The notes under the pieces: generated by a model
Told to the model about the DNA's origin: nothing
The model's input: only the letters and a program-made list of their open reading frames with translations
Database searches by the model: none
Part shown: piece after piece, positions 17,708 through 27,201 of the stretch
How positions within the stretch are numbered: position 1 is the first letter of the stretch
Layout of the letters: the number at the start of each line of letters is the position of its first letter
Made by a program: the position numbers and the translations under genes
Assembly: GCF_006402735.1 (NCBI RefSeq)
Contig: NZ_CP017174.1
Location: 7,668,001 to 7,732,000 of the forward strand
Length of the DNA stretch: 64,000 bases
Direction: 5' to 3'
Source of the DNA: Myxococcus xanthus
GTDB lineage: Bacteria; Myxococcota; Myxococcia; Myxococcales; Myxococcaceae

Positions 17708-18071
17708 TCTGCTCCCCAATTTTCGGACCAGCTGAAGAGTGAGAGAGTCCTCGCGGCCAGGAGGTAGGTCGGTCGTGAGGAAGAGCAGGTTTACCGAGGA
17801 GCAGATGGTCCGCATCCTGCGGGAGGCGGAGGCGCCTGGGGCCAGCGTGGTGGAGGTGGCCCGGAAGCACGGCGTCGCCGAGCAGACGCTCTACCGGTGG
17901 CGGCAGAAGTTCGGCGGCATGGAGGCAAGCGACGCGACGCGGCTCAAGGAGTTGGAGAAGGAGAACGCGCGGCTGAAGAAATCGTCGCTCCTGCTTCTGC
18001 TCGGTGGAGAGATGGCGAGGCTGCCATGCCATGAGAAGTCCTGCTCACGAACTCAACAGCCTCGCCCTTAA
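17708..18071 (+). pseudogene. IS3-family OrfA, 3' truncated
   Basis: TGGTCTGCTCCCCAATTTTC at about 17709 resembles an IS3-type end. The reading frame (GTG near 17774) gives RKSRFTEEQMVRILREAE, the helix-turn-helix VVEVARKHGVAEQTLYRWRQ, and the leucine zipper LKELEKENARLKK. The sequence then departs from the family (SSLLLLLGGE) at about 17980, so the end of OrfA and all of OrfB are missing here. A matching OrfB C-terminal piece lies in the same direction at 43370-43803. Confidence 0.8.
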
Positions 18072-18169
18072 CGTCACTCCCTGAAGCTCATTAGGAGTTG
18101 GACAGACTGTGCCATCAACCAGGCATACGTCGGAGGATGGTCCATGAGAGACTGCTCATCGCGCCTTCA

Positions 18170-21100
18170 TCATCGTGAAGGAGTCGATGAACGACGCACC
18201 AGCACATACGCTGCCGGCAGCCCCACCAGCACCAGGACGGTGGAGAGGGACAATCCTCCCAGCACGGTGATGGCCAGCGGGCGTTGCAGCTCGCCCCCTT
18301 CACCCAACCCGAGTGCGAGTGGAACAAGCCCCAGCAACGTCGCCAGCGTCGTCATGAGAATGGGACGCAGGCGCACGGCGGTGGCGCTCATGATGGCCTC
18401 GCGAGTGGGCAGTCCCGCGGCGCGGCCCTCCTCCGCCCGGTCGAGCAGGAGGATGCCGTTCTTCACCACGAGCCCCACGAGCAGGATGCATCCCATCAAC
18501 GAGGAGATGTTGAGCGGCGTGCCCGTGAGCCGCAGGCACGCGACGCCCGCGGAGAGGGCCATGGGGACCGCGCCCAGGATGAGCAGCGGGAGCACGACGC
18601 CACGGAAGTGGAAGGTCAGCACCAGGAAGACGCCCAGCGTCGCCAGCAACAAGACGAGCACCATGGCTCGGAAGGACTCGCGCTGACTCTCGCGCTGGCC
18701 CCCCAGCCGCACCTCCACGCCCACGGGCGGCGTCAATGTCGCGAGCCGCGCCTGGACATCCGCGGTGACACCGCCCAGGTCTCGAGATGCCAGGCGCCCT
18801 GTCACGGCCACCAATGGACGCAAGTTGTCGGACAACAGCTCCGCCGGCTCACACCGCTGATGCAGTCGCACCACCTGCATCAATGGAACAACCAGCCCTG
18901 AAGCGGTCCGCAACCGCAGATGCTGGAGCACCTGGGGGTCCAGGCGGTCGGCGTCGTGCAGCCGCACGCGCACGTCCACCTGCCGCCCCTCGCGTGGGAT
19001 GGCTCCCACGACTTCCCCCAGCAACGCGGTGCGGACCTGTGTCGCCACGTCCCGCGCCGTGAAGCCCAAGCGGCCCGCTTGGACGAGGTCCACTTCCAGG
19101 TGGGCCTCGGGCGTGCATCCCGCGACACCGTCGAACAGGTCCGTGAGGCCGCGGATGCCTTGGAGCCGCTCGGCCACGCGCGGCCCGAAGTCCCGCAGCA
19201 CCTGGACATCCTGTCCCAGCAGCATCACCTCGACGGGGTCCGGCGCGCCCTCCAGGTCGGAGAGCACGTCCTGCAGCAGCTCGACGAACTCCAGGCGGAC
19301 ACCCGGGAGGGCGGATTCCGCACGAAGGCGCGTCTCTTCGATGATGTCCGGCCCAGGGCGCTTCCGATGGGGAGCCAGCGACACGGTCAAGTCACCGCGT
19401 GACGATTCCGTGGCCGCCGGAGGCCCCAGCTCCGCGCCCAGACGCCGGCTGGTACCCACGACTTCGGGAATCGCGGCCACCACTTCTTCCAGCGTCCGAC
19501 CCAGCCGGTCTGCCTCCGCGACCGAGGTACCCGTCGGCGTGAAGTAGTCCACGACGAAAGCGCCCTCATCCAGCTCCGGGAGGAAGCCGGTCCCCACGCC
19601 CCGGCCCACCATCGCCAGCAGCAGGGTGATGAGCCCCACCCCGGCGACGAGCAGCCCCGGACGCTGGCTCCACTGCTCGCGCAGGCGCTTCGGGACGGAG
19701 GGCGCCGACGCGTGCGGGGCGCCTCGCGCGACGAGCAACCAGCCGCACAGCAGCGGGGTCAACGTGACGGCCAGCAACAGGGAGAACAGCACCGCGGCGC
19801 ATAGCGTGAACGCGAGCGCGGAGAAGAACTGGCCGGACACGCCGGGCAACAACGACAGCGGCGCGAAGACGACGACCGTGGTGAGCGTGGAGTTGGTGAC
19901 GGGCCAGGCGATTTCGCGCAGCGCCTCCGCGGTCGCAGTCCACCGCTCCGTCCCCGCCGACACCCGGCGGTACACCGCTTCCACCACGACCACGGCGTCG
20001 TCCACCACCAACCCGATGGCGACCGCCAGTCCGCCCAGCGACATGAGGTTCAGCGTTCCCCCCACGAGCCAGAGCGCGCCGATGGTCATCGCCAGGGTAG
20101 CGGGGAGCACCACGGCCGTGGCCGCCATGGCCCGCCAGGAGCGCAGGAAGAGCCCGACCACCGTGAGCGTGAGCAGCCCCCCCAGGATGACCTCGTCACG
20201 CACGTGGGACACGGACCGGGCGATGAACCCCGCTTGGTCATAGGAGAGCGCGACATCGATGCCCGGGGGCAACCGGGTCCTCACCTCCTCCACCCGCGCG
20301 TGAATCTCCCGCGCCAGGGTGACGGCATCCGCGCGCGGACTGCGGCCCACGTTGACGAGCACCGCGGGTTGGCCGTTCGCATAGGTCCGTGTGAGCCGGT
20401 CCGCATGCCCCTCCTCGACTCGCGCGACATCTCCCAGGCGCACCGGCGCCTCGGGCGTGCCCCCCACCACGAGCGTCGACAGCAGGTCCGGGGACTCCAC
20501 CGGTCCCTCCACCACCACCAACGCCTGCTGGTAACGGACGTCCACCCGGCCCACCGGTTCGAGCATGAGCGCGCTGCCGACGCTGGTCGACAGCGCGGGC
20601 AGGTCCATCTTCTCCTGCTCCAGTTGCCGCGCGTCGACGGCGATGGTCAGCTCGCGCACGTCGCCCCCGAGCACGTCCACACGTCCCACGCCCGCGAGGC
20701 CCGCCAGTCCAGGGCTCAGCGTCCGCAGGGCGAAGTCGCGCAGCCGGGCCGGGTCCGCTGTTCCCGTGACGGCAAGGGTCTGGATGGGGAAGGAGGATGG
20801 CGTCAGCCGCTCGGCGGCAAGCGTCACGTCGGGCGGCAGCGAGGCCCGCACCTCCGCGAGCCGGGCGTTGACGAGCCCCAAGGCCCGGTCCATGTCCGTG
20901 CGCGAGTCGAACCAGAGGGAGGTCTCAGAAGCCGCGCGGATGGTCCGGGAACGAACCCGCCGCACGCCAAGGACCGTGGACAGTCCCTCCTCCACCGGGC
21001 GCGTCACGGAGAGCTGCATCGTCTGCGCGCTGGCTCCGTTCAACGTCGCCGCGACGACGATGCGAGGGAAGGACACCTCCGGGTAGAGCCCGCCAGGGAG

Positions 21101-21193
21101 CCGCGTTGCGCCGAGCGCGCCCGCGAGCGTCAGGGCCGACAGCAACACCACCACTCCAGGCGCGTTGCGGCGAAGCAGCGCCAGCCACGTCAC
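18170..21193 (-). CDS. RND efflux pump inner-membrane subunit
   Basis: A 1007-residue AcrB/CzcA-type proton antiporter with about 12 membrane segments and two large periplasmic loops. The first half has GLAVAIGLVVDDAVVVVEA with the paired Asp of the proton relay. The second half has SSLMGCILLVGLVVKNGILL. The GTG start at 21193 overlaps the stop of the adaptor gene (GTGA), so it is the last gene of a coupled three-gene operon. Substrates may be drugs, lipids or metals; the DD relay without a clear heavy-metal signature leaves this open. Confidence 0.93.
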   Translation of the reverse strand: MTWLALLRRNAPGVVVLLSALTLAGALGATRLPGGLYPEVSFPRIVVAATLNGASAQTMQLSVTRPVEEGLSTVLGVRRVRSRTIRAASETSLWFDSRTDMDRALGLVNARLAEVRASLPPDVTLAAERLTPSSFPIQTLAVTGTADPARLRDFALRTLSPGLAGLAGVGRVDVLGGDVRELTIAVDARQLEQEKMDLPALSTSVGSALMLEPVGRVDVRYQQALVVVEGPVESPDLLSTLVVGGTPEAPVRLGDVARVEEGHADRLTRTYANGQPAVLVNVGRSPRADAVTLAREIHARVEEVRTRLPPGIDVALSYDQAGFIARSVSHVRDEVILGGLLTLTVVGLFLRSWRAMAATAVVLPATLAMTIGALWLVGGTLNLMSLGGLAVAIGLVVDDAVVVVEAVYRRVSAGTERWTATAEALREIAWPVTNSTLTTVVVFAPLSLLPGVSGQFFSALAFTLCAAVLFSLLLAVTLTPLLCGWLLVARGAPHASAPSVPKRLREQWSQRPGLLVAGVGLITLLLAMVGRGVGTGFLPELDEGAFVVDYFTPTGTSVAEADRLGRTLEEVVAAIPEVVGTSRRLGAELGPPAATESSRGDLTVSLAPHRKRPGPDIIEETRLRAESALPGVRLEFVELLQDVLSDLEGAPDPVEVMLLGQDVQVLRDFGPRVAERLQGIRGLTDLFDGVAGCTPEAHLEVDLVQAGRLGFTARDVATQVRTALLGEVVGAIPREGRQVDVRVRLHDADRLDPQVLQHLRLRTASGLVVPLMQVVRLHQRCEPAELLSDNLRPLVAVTGRLASRDLGGVTADVQARLATLTPPVGVEVRLGGQRESQRESFRAMVLVLLLATLGVFLVLTFHFRGVVLPLLILGAVPMALSAGVACLRLTGTPLNISSLMGCILLVGLVVKNGILLLDRAEEGRAAGLPTREAIMSATAVRLRPILMTTLATLLGLVPLALGLGEGGELQRPLAITVLGGLSLSTVLVLVGLPAAYVLVRRSSTPSR

Positions 21194-22263
21194 CGGACGA
21201 CCTCCACGCCAGCATCATCCGGCAGGGAATAGCCTCCCTCCACGACTACGGATTCCCCCACCGTGAGCGGTCCCGCGATGATGGCCCGTCCTTCGTCCTC
21301 GGACGCCACGCGGACGGGCACCGTGTGGACCCGCCCTTCCTCGACCCGGGCGACGCCAACACCGCCATCCCCAAGGGGAAGCAGCGCGGAGGACGGCACA
21401 CTCAGCGCCGGGCCCAGGTCCTCCAGGACGATGTGGGCTCGCGCGGCCGCGCCCAGGCGCAGGTCCCCGCTCGGGTTGGCGAAACGCAGACGGACCAGCA
21501 CATTGCCACTCTGCGAGTCGACGGAGGGCGCCACCGCGGCGACCTCACCTTCACGAACTCCGGCAAGCCCGTCGACGAAGAGACGTGCGCGTTGGCCGGG
21601 CGCGACCGACGCGGCTTGCGACTGGGTGACGAACACGCGCAACTCCAGCGGGTCCGTCGCCGAAATCTGGACCACGGCGGGCGTCGAGCCATCCACCATC
21701 TCGCCCTGTCTCACCCATACCGTCGTCACGACCCCGTCGAAGGGAGCCTGGAGCGACGTGCGCCCCACGCCGCGCCGGGCCAACTCCAAGGCACTCCGGG
21801 CGCGCACCTCGGCAGCACGTGCGGCGGCCTCCGCACTCTGGTCCTGCTCCGCGTCCTGACGGGCCGCGACCCCACGCTCGACCAGGAAAAGGGTACGCGA
21901 ACGCTTCTCCTGCGCGGCCTCGAGCGCCGAAGTGGCTTCGTGCAGCGCGGCCTCCGCCTGCTGGAGTTCGGCGATGGCGGGCCCCGTGTCCACCTGGGCG
22001 AGGACATCCCCCGCCCGCACCCGGTCACCCTCCGACACACGCAGCAACGACAACCGGCCGGGCACCGGGGGCGCAAGCCGGACTTCACGCCCTGGCGGAG
22101 CGGACAGTACACCCGTACCCCAGAGACCACGCACGTCCTGCCCCAAGGCCACGGGAGCAACGCGGACACGCGGCAACGGCAGAGGGCGCTCCTCCGAGGG
22201 CGGCCGCCGACAGCCCGTTCCGAACGCAAGGAGGCAGGCGAGTAGCGCGAATCTAAGGCGCAT
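21190..22263 (-). CDS. RND periplasmic adaptor lipoprotein (MFP family)
   Basis: A 357-residue membrane fusion protein. It begins MRLRFALLACLLAFGTGC, a lipobox with the lipidated Cys at 18. Biotinyl-lipoyl-like segments (VSEGDRVRAGDVLAQVDTGP and LQAPFDGVVTTVWVRQGEMV) flank a coiled-coil hairpin rich in Ala/Glu/Arg. A beta barrel follows. It bridges pump and outer-membrane channel. Its ATG overlaps the end of the channel gene by 11 bases. Confidence 0.92.
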   Translation of the reverse strand: MRLRFALLACLLAFGTGCRRPPSEERPLPLPRVRVAPVALGQDVRGLWGTGVLSAPPGREVRLAPPVPGRLSLLRVSEGDRVRAGDVLAQVDTGPAIAELQQAEAALHEATSALEAAQEKRSRTLFLVERGVAARQDAEQDQSAEAAARAAEVRARSALELARRGVGRTSLQAPFDGVVTTVWVRQGEMVDGSTPAVVQISATDPLELRVFVTQSQAASVAPGQRARLFVDGLAGVREGEVAAVAPSVDSQSGNVLVRLRFANPSGDLRLGAAARAHIVLEDLGPALSVPSSALLPLGDGGVGVARVEEGRVHTVPVRVASEDEGRAIIAGPLTVGESVVVEGGYSLPDDAGVEVVR

Positions 22264-23449
22264 CGAGCGGAAACCCGACAGCGAGTTCGAGGTCAGCAAA
22301 GGCGGACTGGGCGGCGAAGGTGGCCTCGATGGCCTGGGTCCGCATGTCCGTTGCCGCCTGGAGCGCCACATTGAGCGCCACCCGGGGGCTTCGGCCCGCC
22401 AGATACGCCTCCAAGGCCATGCGCTCCGTCTTCTCCACGGCGGGCAGAATCTCCTCCGCGTAGCGCGCCATGCCCGCGAGTGCGGCGGCCAACCGCGCGT
22501 GGGTGGAAACAAGCTCCGTCCGCCGGGAGCGCTGGTCCTCGTTCTGACGAGCACGCGCGGACTCCAGGGCGGCCGCGGCGCGAGCCGTTTCGCCCCGGCC
22601 CAGTCCGGGGAGGGAAAGGTCCAGGTCGAGCGCACCGCGAAGGAAGGCATTCCGCCCTCGCGGGCCATCCGCCTCCACGGAGACTCCCACCGTCGGGACG
22701 GGCCAACGTTCACGCCGTGCCGCCCGCAGCGTCGCTTCGGCCGCCGCCACCTCTGCCTGGCGCGCCTCGCCGGCAGGAGACACCGCACCGAGCGCGAGCA
22801 CCGAGTCCAGTTCCACCAAGGGCGGCGGCCGCGCATCCACGGGCGCCAGCACCACGCTGGGCTCCCTGCCCAACAACAAGGCCAGTGCCGCCGACGCGGC
22901 GACCAGGTCTCCCCGCAGGGTCAACAGTTGGACTTCCGCGGCGCCACGCGCGATGCGGGCCTGGATGAGCTCCAACTCTGGAGCCGCCCCGCTTTCGAAG
23001 AGCAACGCGGCGGCGGCCTCCGACTCACGCGCGAGCGAAAGCGCCCGGGCGGACGCCTCCACGAGCTGGTGGGCGCGCAGGAGCGAGAAGTAGTGACGCC
23101 GGGTATCCGCCCGGACCGCGGCCTCACTCGCGCGGCGGTCGTCCGTGACGCTTCGCGTCGTCAACTCCGCGGCGAGAATGCGTGCCGCACGCGCCCCTGG
23201 AGGCGGAAGCTTCTGCGTCAAGCCCACCGCCCATCGCGGGTCATTGCCGCCGCCCCACAGCGACAGGGTCAACGGAGCGAAGGTCCGCGCAAGGGCCTCG
23301 TCCCCCTGGGCAACAGCCTCCTGCGCACGGGCCTGAGCAAGCGCGGGGGCCCGTCCTCGGGCCGCGAGGAACGCTTCGCGCAGCGTGAGCGGCTCCCCCA
23401 AAGGGGCGAGGCCACAGACCAGCAGCACGGTAGCGACGGTGGGAGACAT
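22253..23449 (-). CDS. TolC-family outer-membrane channel
   Basis: A 398-residue outer-membrane efflux protein, first gene of the operon. Signal peptide MSPTVATVLLVCGLAPLG, then two repeats of long Ala/Arg/Glu-rich helices (SARALSLARESEAAAALLF; TARAAAALESARARQ) typical of TolC/CusC. GAGAGAGGA sits just before ATG 23449. It faces the gene at 23656 across a 200-bp divergent region that should hold the operon promoter. Confidence 0.9.
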   Translation of the reverse strand: MSPTVATVLLVCGLAPLGEPLTLREAFLAARGRAPALAQARAQEAVAQGDEALARTFAPLTLSLWGGGNDPRWAVGLTQKLPPPGARAARILAAELTTRSVTDDRRASEAAVRADTRRHYFSLLRAHQLVEASARALSLARESEAAAALLFESGAAPELELIQARIARGAAEVQLLTLRGDLVAASAALALLLGREPSVVLAPVDARPPPLVELDSVLALGAVSPAGEARQAEVAAAEATLRAARRERWPVPTVGVSVEADGPRGRNAFLRGALDLDLSLPGLGRGETARAAAALESARARQNEDQRSRRTELVSTHARLAAALAGMARYAEEILPAVEKTERMALEAYLAGRSPRVALNVALQAATDMRTQAIEATFAAQSAFADLELAVGFPLDAP

Positions 23450-23655
23450 TCCTCTCTCTGGCGAGACGAACGCCAGAGAATATGGCACCCTCATTCACCG
23501 CCATCCCCCCCACATGCACGTACTATCCGGCAGCATGTGATGCACTGCCCTGAAGTGTGGGAGGGAGTGTCTGGTCGGTGATGCTGACGCAACTCCGGCG
23601 GGGTGTTCGCGATAATCCCCACGAGTTCGTCCATTTCAATTTCGAGAGGCCCACC

Positions 23656-24702
23656 ATGGGTTTCGATATCCGCAAGACCCTCAACTCTGCCCGCGCCAAC
23701 GTCCAGAAGGTAGCCAAGGACGTCCAGAAGACCGTCGAGGACAACAAGGGGCTCATCAAGGGCGCCACGGCGGTTGCCACCCAGAGCGCGAAGGCCTTCG
23801 GGTACGGCAAGGATGCCTTCCAGCAGATCAAGAACATCAAGAACGGCGCCGAAGGACTGCTGACCGGCAACAACCGGGCGTTCGTCAGCAACCCCACCTA
23901 CGCTGCGGGCGAGTTCAAGGGCCTGACCAAGTTGGGCGCCGGAATGAAGGCCGCCGCGCGCTACGCGGGCATCCCTGGCGCGGTGATGTCGGGCGCCACG
24001 GCCGTCAAGGACATCCGCCAGGCCATCCGCACCGGTAGCAAGGACGACATCATCACCGCCACGCGCTCGACGCTCGACGCGACCAAGGCGGGCCTGTCCG
24101 CCGCGACGGGCGGCATCGTCGGCGGCAAGGTGATGGGCGGCGTGCTCGGCGGCACCGTCTTCAAGGAGAAGCTGGAGGCCGGCAAGAAGGCCGTCGACGC
24201 CTTCAAGAAGACGCTCCCCAACGCCAGCGACGACGTGCTCAAGGCCGTCAAGTCCGCCGCCACCAAGGGCATCTTCGAGAGCGGCACCGCGAAGGGCGTG
24301 GGCCAGGCCGTCAAGTCCGCCGCAGCCGAGACGGCGAAGGCAACCAGCACCCTGGCCCAGGGCCTGACTGGCAGCGGCACGCGCCAGGCCGCCAAGGCCG
24401 CGCTGAAGACGGCGGGCAAGGAGGCCGGTGAGGCCGCCCTCAAGCAGGGCGCGAAGGCCGCCGCCGGCACCGCCGCCAAGGCGCTGGGCCGGTTCGCCCC
24501 GGGCGTCAACGTGGCCATCGCCGCGGTCGACGTGGCCAACGCTGGCGCGACGCTGATGGACAAGAACGCGAGCACGGGCAAGAAGGTGACGTCCGTCATC
24601 ACCGCGGTGGGCTCGGTCGCCGCGGCCACCAACATCCCGATTGTCAGCCAGGTGGGCGCCGCGGTCTCCACGGTGTCCAGCATCGTGGGCGCCTTCTTCT
24701 AG
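23656..24702 (+). CDS. Ala/Lys/Gly-rich protein of unknown function
   Basis: A 348-residue protein starting MGFDIRKTLNSARANVQKVA; GAGAGG precedes ATG 23656, although the frame opens earlier at 23557. No Sec signal. It is built of amphipathic Ala/Lys helices with Gly-rich hydrophobic stretches: GIVGGKVMGGVLGGTVF in the middle and, at the very C terminus, a ~40-residue hydrophobic helical hairpin ending SSIVGAFF. This resembles pore-forming or membrane-inserting secreted proteins more than an enzyme. The protein that begins at 61804 has a comparable G/A hydrophobic hairpin. No immunity or export gene adjoins it. Confidence 0.75.
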   Translation: MGFDIRKTLNSARANVQKVAKDVQKTVEDNKGLIKGATAVATQSAKAFGYGKDAFQQIKNIKNGAEGLLTGNNRAFVSNPTYAAGEFKGLTKLGAGMKAAARYAGIPGAVMSGATAVKDIRQAIRTGSKDDIITATRSTLDATKAGLSAATGGIVGGKVMGGVLGGTVFKEKLEAGKKAVDAFKKTLPNASDDVLKAVKSAATKGIFESGTAKGVGQAVKSAAAETAKATSTLAQGLTGSGTRQAAKAALKTAGKEAGEAALKQGAKAAAGTAAKALGRFAPGVNVAIAAVDVANAGATLMDKNASTGKKVTSVITAVGSVAAATNIPIVSQVGAAVSTVSSIVGAFF

Positions 24703-24884
24703 AGCAGCGCCCCACCCTTCGGGGTTTGTCAGAGCGGCTCGGCTGGACTATGCCCTGGTCCATGCCGAGCCGTCGCTTTTCCCCCCATTGGCGCGGGCGC
24801 TGGCAAGCCTATCTCCCGGGAGCATTCGTGAGCCGCAAGCAAGGGACGCAAGGACCAGGTCATGGAGTCGAGCGCCTCCTGAAG

Positions 24885-25916
24885 ATGAGCCCGGTGGCGA
24901 GCCTCGTCTCCGCCAAGGCCCTTGAGCTCCCCACCGTGCAGGCGCCCTCCCTGGAGGGAATCTCGGTGCGGGTCCCCACCCCGGACGACCTGACCGAGGA
25001 GGACCTGCTACGCGCCTTCCACGAGAAGCGCCGCGCCCTGGCGACCTCGCGCGAGCGTCAACCCGGCGAGTCGCTGGAGCTGGGCGACGAGGTGCGGCTC
25101 AACATCGTGGGCTACTCCGACGGTAAGCTCATCCCCTTCTCCGCGCGCTTCGGCATGACGACGGAGCTGGCCCCCATCGAGGCCCTGCCTGGATTCAGCG
25201 AGGCCGTGGCCGAGGGTGCCAAGGTGGGCCAGTCCCTGCAGATTGCCCTGGAGCTGCCGGACACGTACCCCGTGGAGGCGCTCCAGGGGAAGCCCGCGCG
25301 CTTCCTGGTGGACGTCCTCGCCGCCCACGAGGTGACGCTGCCCCCGGAGAGCGCCCCCGCGTTCCTTGAGAAGCTCGGGCTGGGCGGCACGCTGGGCGAG
25401 GTGATGACCCACCTGCGCGACGAGTTGGAGGACGCGGCGGCGTCACAGCTCTGGGTCCAGGCGCGGGACATGGTGCTGGACGAGTTGGCCCGGCGTGCTC
25501 CGGTGGAGCTGCCTCGCGCGCTGGTGGACGAAGAGCTGCGCCGCCGCTGGGTCCAGGCCGAGGGCCAGGGCATGCTCGAGCACCAGTTCGACGTCGACGA
25601 GCAGAGAGAAGCGCTCGAGGGCTGGCTCACGGACCCCACCACGCGCGCGGACGCCGAGCGCCGGCTGCACATCGGTATCGTGCTGAAGGCCGTCACCGAG
25701 GAGCACAAGCTTCAGCTCACCCCGGAGAAGCTCGATCAGTTGGTGCGCGACCAGGTGGAGCCCTTCGGGCTCACCGCTGCGGATGCGCACGCCGCCCTGC
25801 GCGAGTCGCCCGAGACGACGAAGCGACTCACCGAGATGGGCTGGTACCTGCTCGCAGTGGAGCACGTCATGAACAAGGCGAAAGTCACCTTCGAGGGCTC
25901 CGAGCAGGAGGGCTGA
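24885..25916 (+). CDS. trigger-factor-like peptidyl-prolyl isomerase/chaperone
   Basis: About 343 residues resembling the FKBP-like and C-terminal arm domains of trigger factor, but without the N-terminal ribosome-docking domain. The middle domain has LELGDEVRLNIVGYSDGKLI and LPGFSEAV-EGAKVGQS. The C-terminal region is helical with VDEELRRRWVQAEGQGML and an LT-EKLDQLVRDQVEPFGL segment. True trigger factor is about 430 residues, so this is probably a paralogue acting off the ribosome. Start MSPVASLV at 24885 is chosen by homology; the frame is open from 24726. Confidence 0.78.
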   Translation: MSPVASLVSAKALELPTVQAPSLEGISVRVPTPDDLTEEDLLRAFHEKRRALATSRERQPGESLELGDEVRLNIVGYSDGKLIPFSARFGMTTELAPIEALPGFSEAVAEGAKVGQSLQIALELPDTYPVEALQGKPARFLVDVLAAHEVTLPPESAPAFLEKLGLGGTLGEVMTHLRDELEDAAASQLWVQARDMVLDELARRAPVELPRALVDEELRRRWVQAEGQGMLEHQFDVDEQREALEGWLTDPTTRADAERRLHIGIVLKAVTEEHKLQLTPEKLDQLVRDQVEPFGLTAADAHAALRESPETTKRLTEMGWYLLAVEHVMNKAKVTFEGSEQEG

Positions 25917-25950
25917 GGGCGCCCTCGCGAGGAGCGCGAGCTCAGCCCTC
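25908..25950. terminator. bidirectional hairpin across two convergent stops
   Basis: GAGGGCTGAG (25908-25917) pairs perfectly with CTCAGCCCTC (25941-25950), and an inner CTCGCG/CGCGAG stem closes the loop. The stem arms contain the stop codons of the genes on both strands. Confidence 0.7.
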
Positions 25951-26343
25951 GCTGAACCACAGACCCGCGCCACCCGCGAGGCCCATGCCCAGGAACAGCG
26001 CGGCAAGCCCCCACGTCTGGGCGCGCGACCACCGGAGCGACTCACCATACCGGTAGCCGCACACCAGGATGAGCAGGGCGAACCCCAGGCAGATCGACGC
26101 GGGCCCCAGCGCGACCAGCACCTTGCGCGGCGTCCCGCTCACGTCGAGGACAGCCAGCAGCAACAGCGGCCAGAAGCCGATGACAAGCAGGCCGAGCACG
26201 AGGCCTAGCCCCCAGCGCCCTTCGGGAGAGGACAGCTCCATGAAGTCCAGGAAGCGCGTCCACCAGGAGCGGGGCGGCTCTCGATGACGTCGGGGGGCTG
26301 AGGGCTGCACGTGGGGCGGCTCCAGGGACGGGGTGCGGTGCAC
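25942..26343 (-). CDS. small inner-membrane protein, three helices
   Basis: A 133-residue protein. The N-terminal ~45 residues are Pro/Arg/His-rich and soluble. Three membrane segments follow: WGLGLVLGLLVIGFWPLLLL, ICLGFALLILVCGYR and GLAALFLGMGLAGGAGLWF. I do not recognise a family. Convergent with the trigger-factor-like gene. Confidence 0.65.
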   Translation of the reverse strand: MHRTPSLEPPHVQPSAPRRHREPPRSWWTRFLDFMELSSPEGRWGLGLVLGLLVIGFWPLLLLAVLDVSGTPRKVLVALGPASICLGFALLILVCGYRYGESLRWSRAQTWGLAALFLGMGLAGGAGLWFSEG

Positions 26344-26460
26344 CTCGCAGCCTCTTCTAGTGCAGCCCAGGGCGGTTCGCGGCTACTTTCCTTCCGTCAA
26401 GTCGGACACCATCCCTGCTCCTTCCAGGGTGTCCACTGAAGCGGAGAGCAGCCTGGCTCC

Positions 26461-26802
26461 TCAAGCCTTCTTCACGAACTCCGACTTGAGCCCCATCGCA
26501 CCGATGCCGTCGATCTTGCAGTCGATGTCGTGGTCACCGTCGACGAGGCGGATGCTCCGGACCTTGGTGCCGACCTTGACCACCGTCGACGAGCCTTTGA
26601 CCTTCAAGTCCTTGATGACGGTGACGCTGTCGCCGTCCTGGAGCAGGTTGCCGTAGGCGTCGCGCACCTCGCGCTTCTCTTCCCCCGACTCTGCGGCAGC
26701 GGCTGTCGACCACTCATGCGCGCACTCCGGGCAGACGTAGAGGCTGCCGTCTTCGTACGTGTAGGCGGAGTTGCACTTCGGGCAGGAGGGCAGGGCGCTC
26801 AT
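26461..26802 (-). CDS. PhnA/YjdM family zinc-ribbon protein
   Basis: A 113-residue protein with an N-terminal zinc ribbon (CPKCNSAYTYEDGSLYVCPEC) and the family core DAYGNLLQDGDSVTVIKDLK, ending with an IDCKIDGIGAMGLKSEFVKK segment. Widespread and conserved; historically named from the phosphonate locus but without proven role there. Full length for the family. Confidence 0.92.
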   Translation of the reverse strand: MSALPSCPKCNSAYTYEDGSLYVCPECAHEWSTAAAAESGEEKREVRDAYGNLLQDGDSVTVIKDLKVKGSSTVVKVGTKVRSIRLVDGDHDIDCKIDGIGAMGLKSEFVKKA

Positions 26803-27201
26803 ATCGATTCCAGAGAAGGGAAGCGCGGAGGCATATACACGAGCGCGAGCCGAAGGGCTCCCGTTCCATCAACAGCCCTCCTGATGGAACGGAAGACCTG
26901 CGTTGGCACACGGAAAACAGCCGGGCGATGCAGCCCATCGCCAGTGGGCTTGCCCCGATTTCGTGGGACAGACTCAGACTCGTTACATTTTCCGTGGTGT
27001 TGAGTCCCAAGCACGGGCACATCTTCTCCACCCTCGACCGCATCCAGCTCGCGGAGCCCGGGGTGGTGGGCATGTGACTGACCGCCGCGCGGGTGCCTGG
27101 GAATTTCCACGGAACGAGTGAGTCGCCGCGCATCCCGAGCGGGGCGATGGCGCATGTGCCACCGCCCCGCTTCACTGCCTCAAGGCAACGTCAGGACGGC
27201 G
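26803..27201. other. no supported gene
   Basis: Short frames on both strands overlap each other. One plus-strand frame gives SPKHGHIFSTLDRIQLAEPG to a stop near 27077 and may be the tail of a lost gene. No repeat or clear promoter was seen. Confidence 0.4.
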
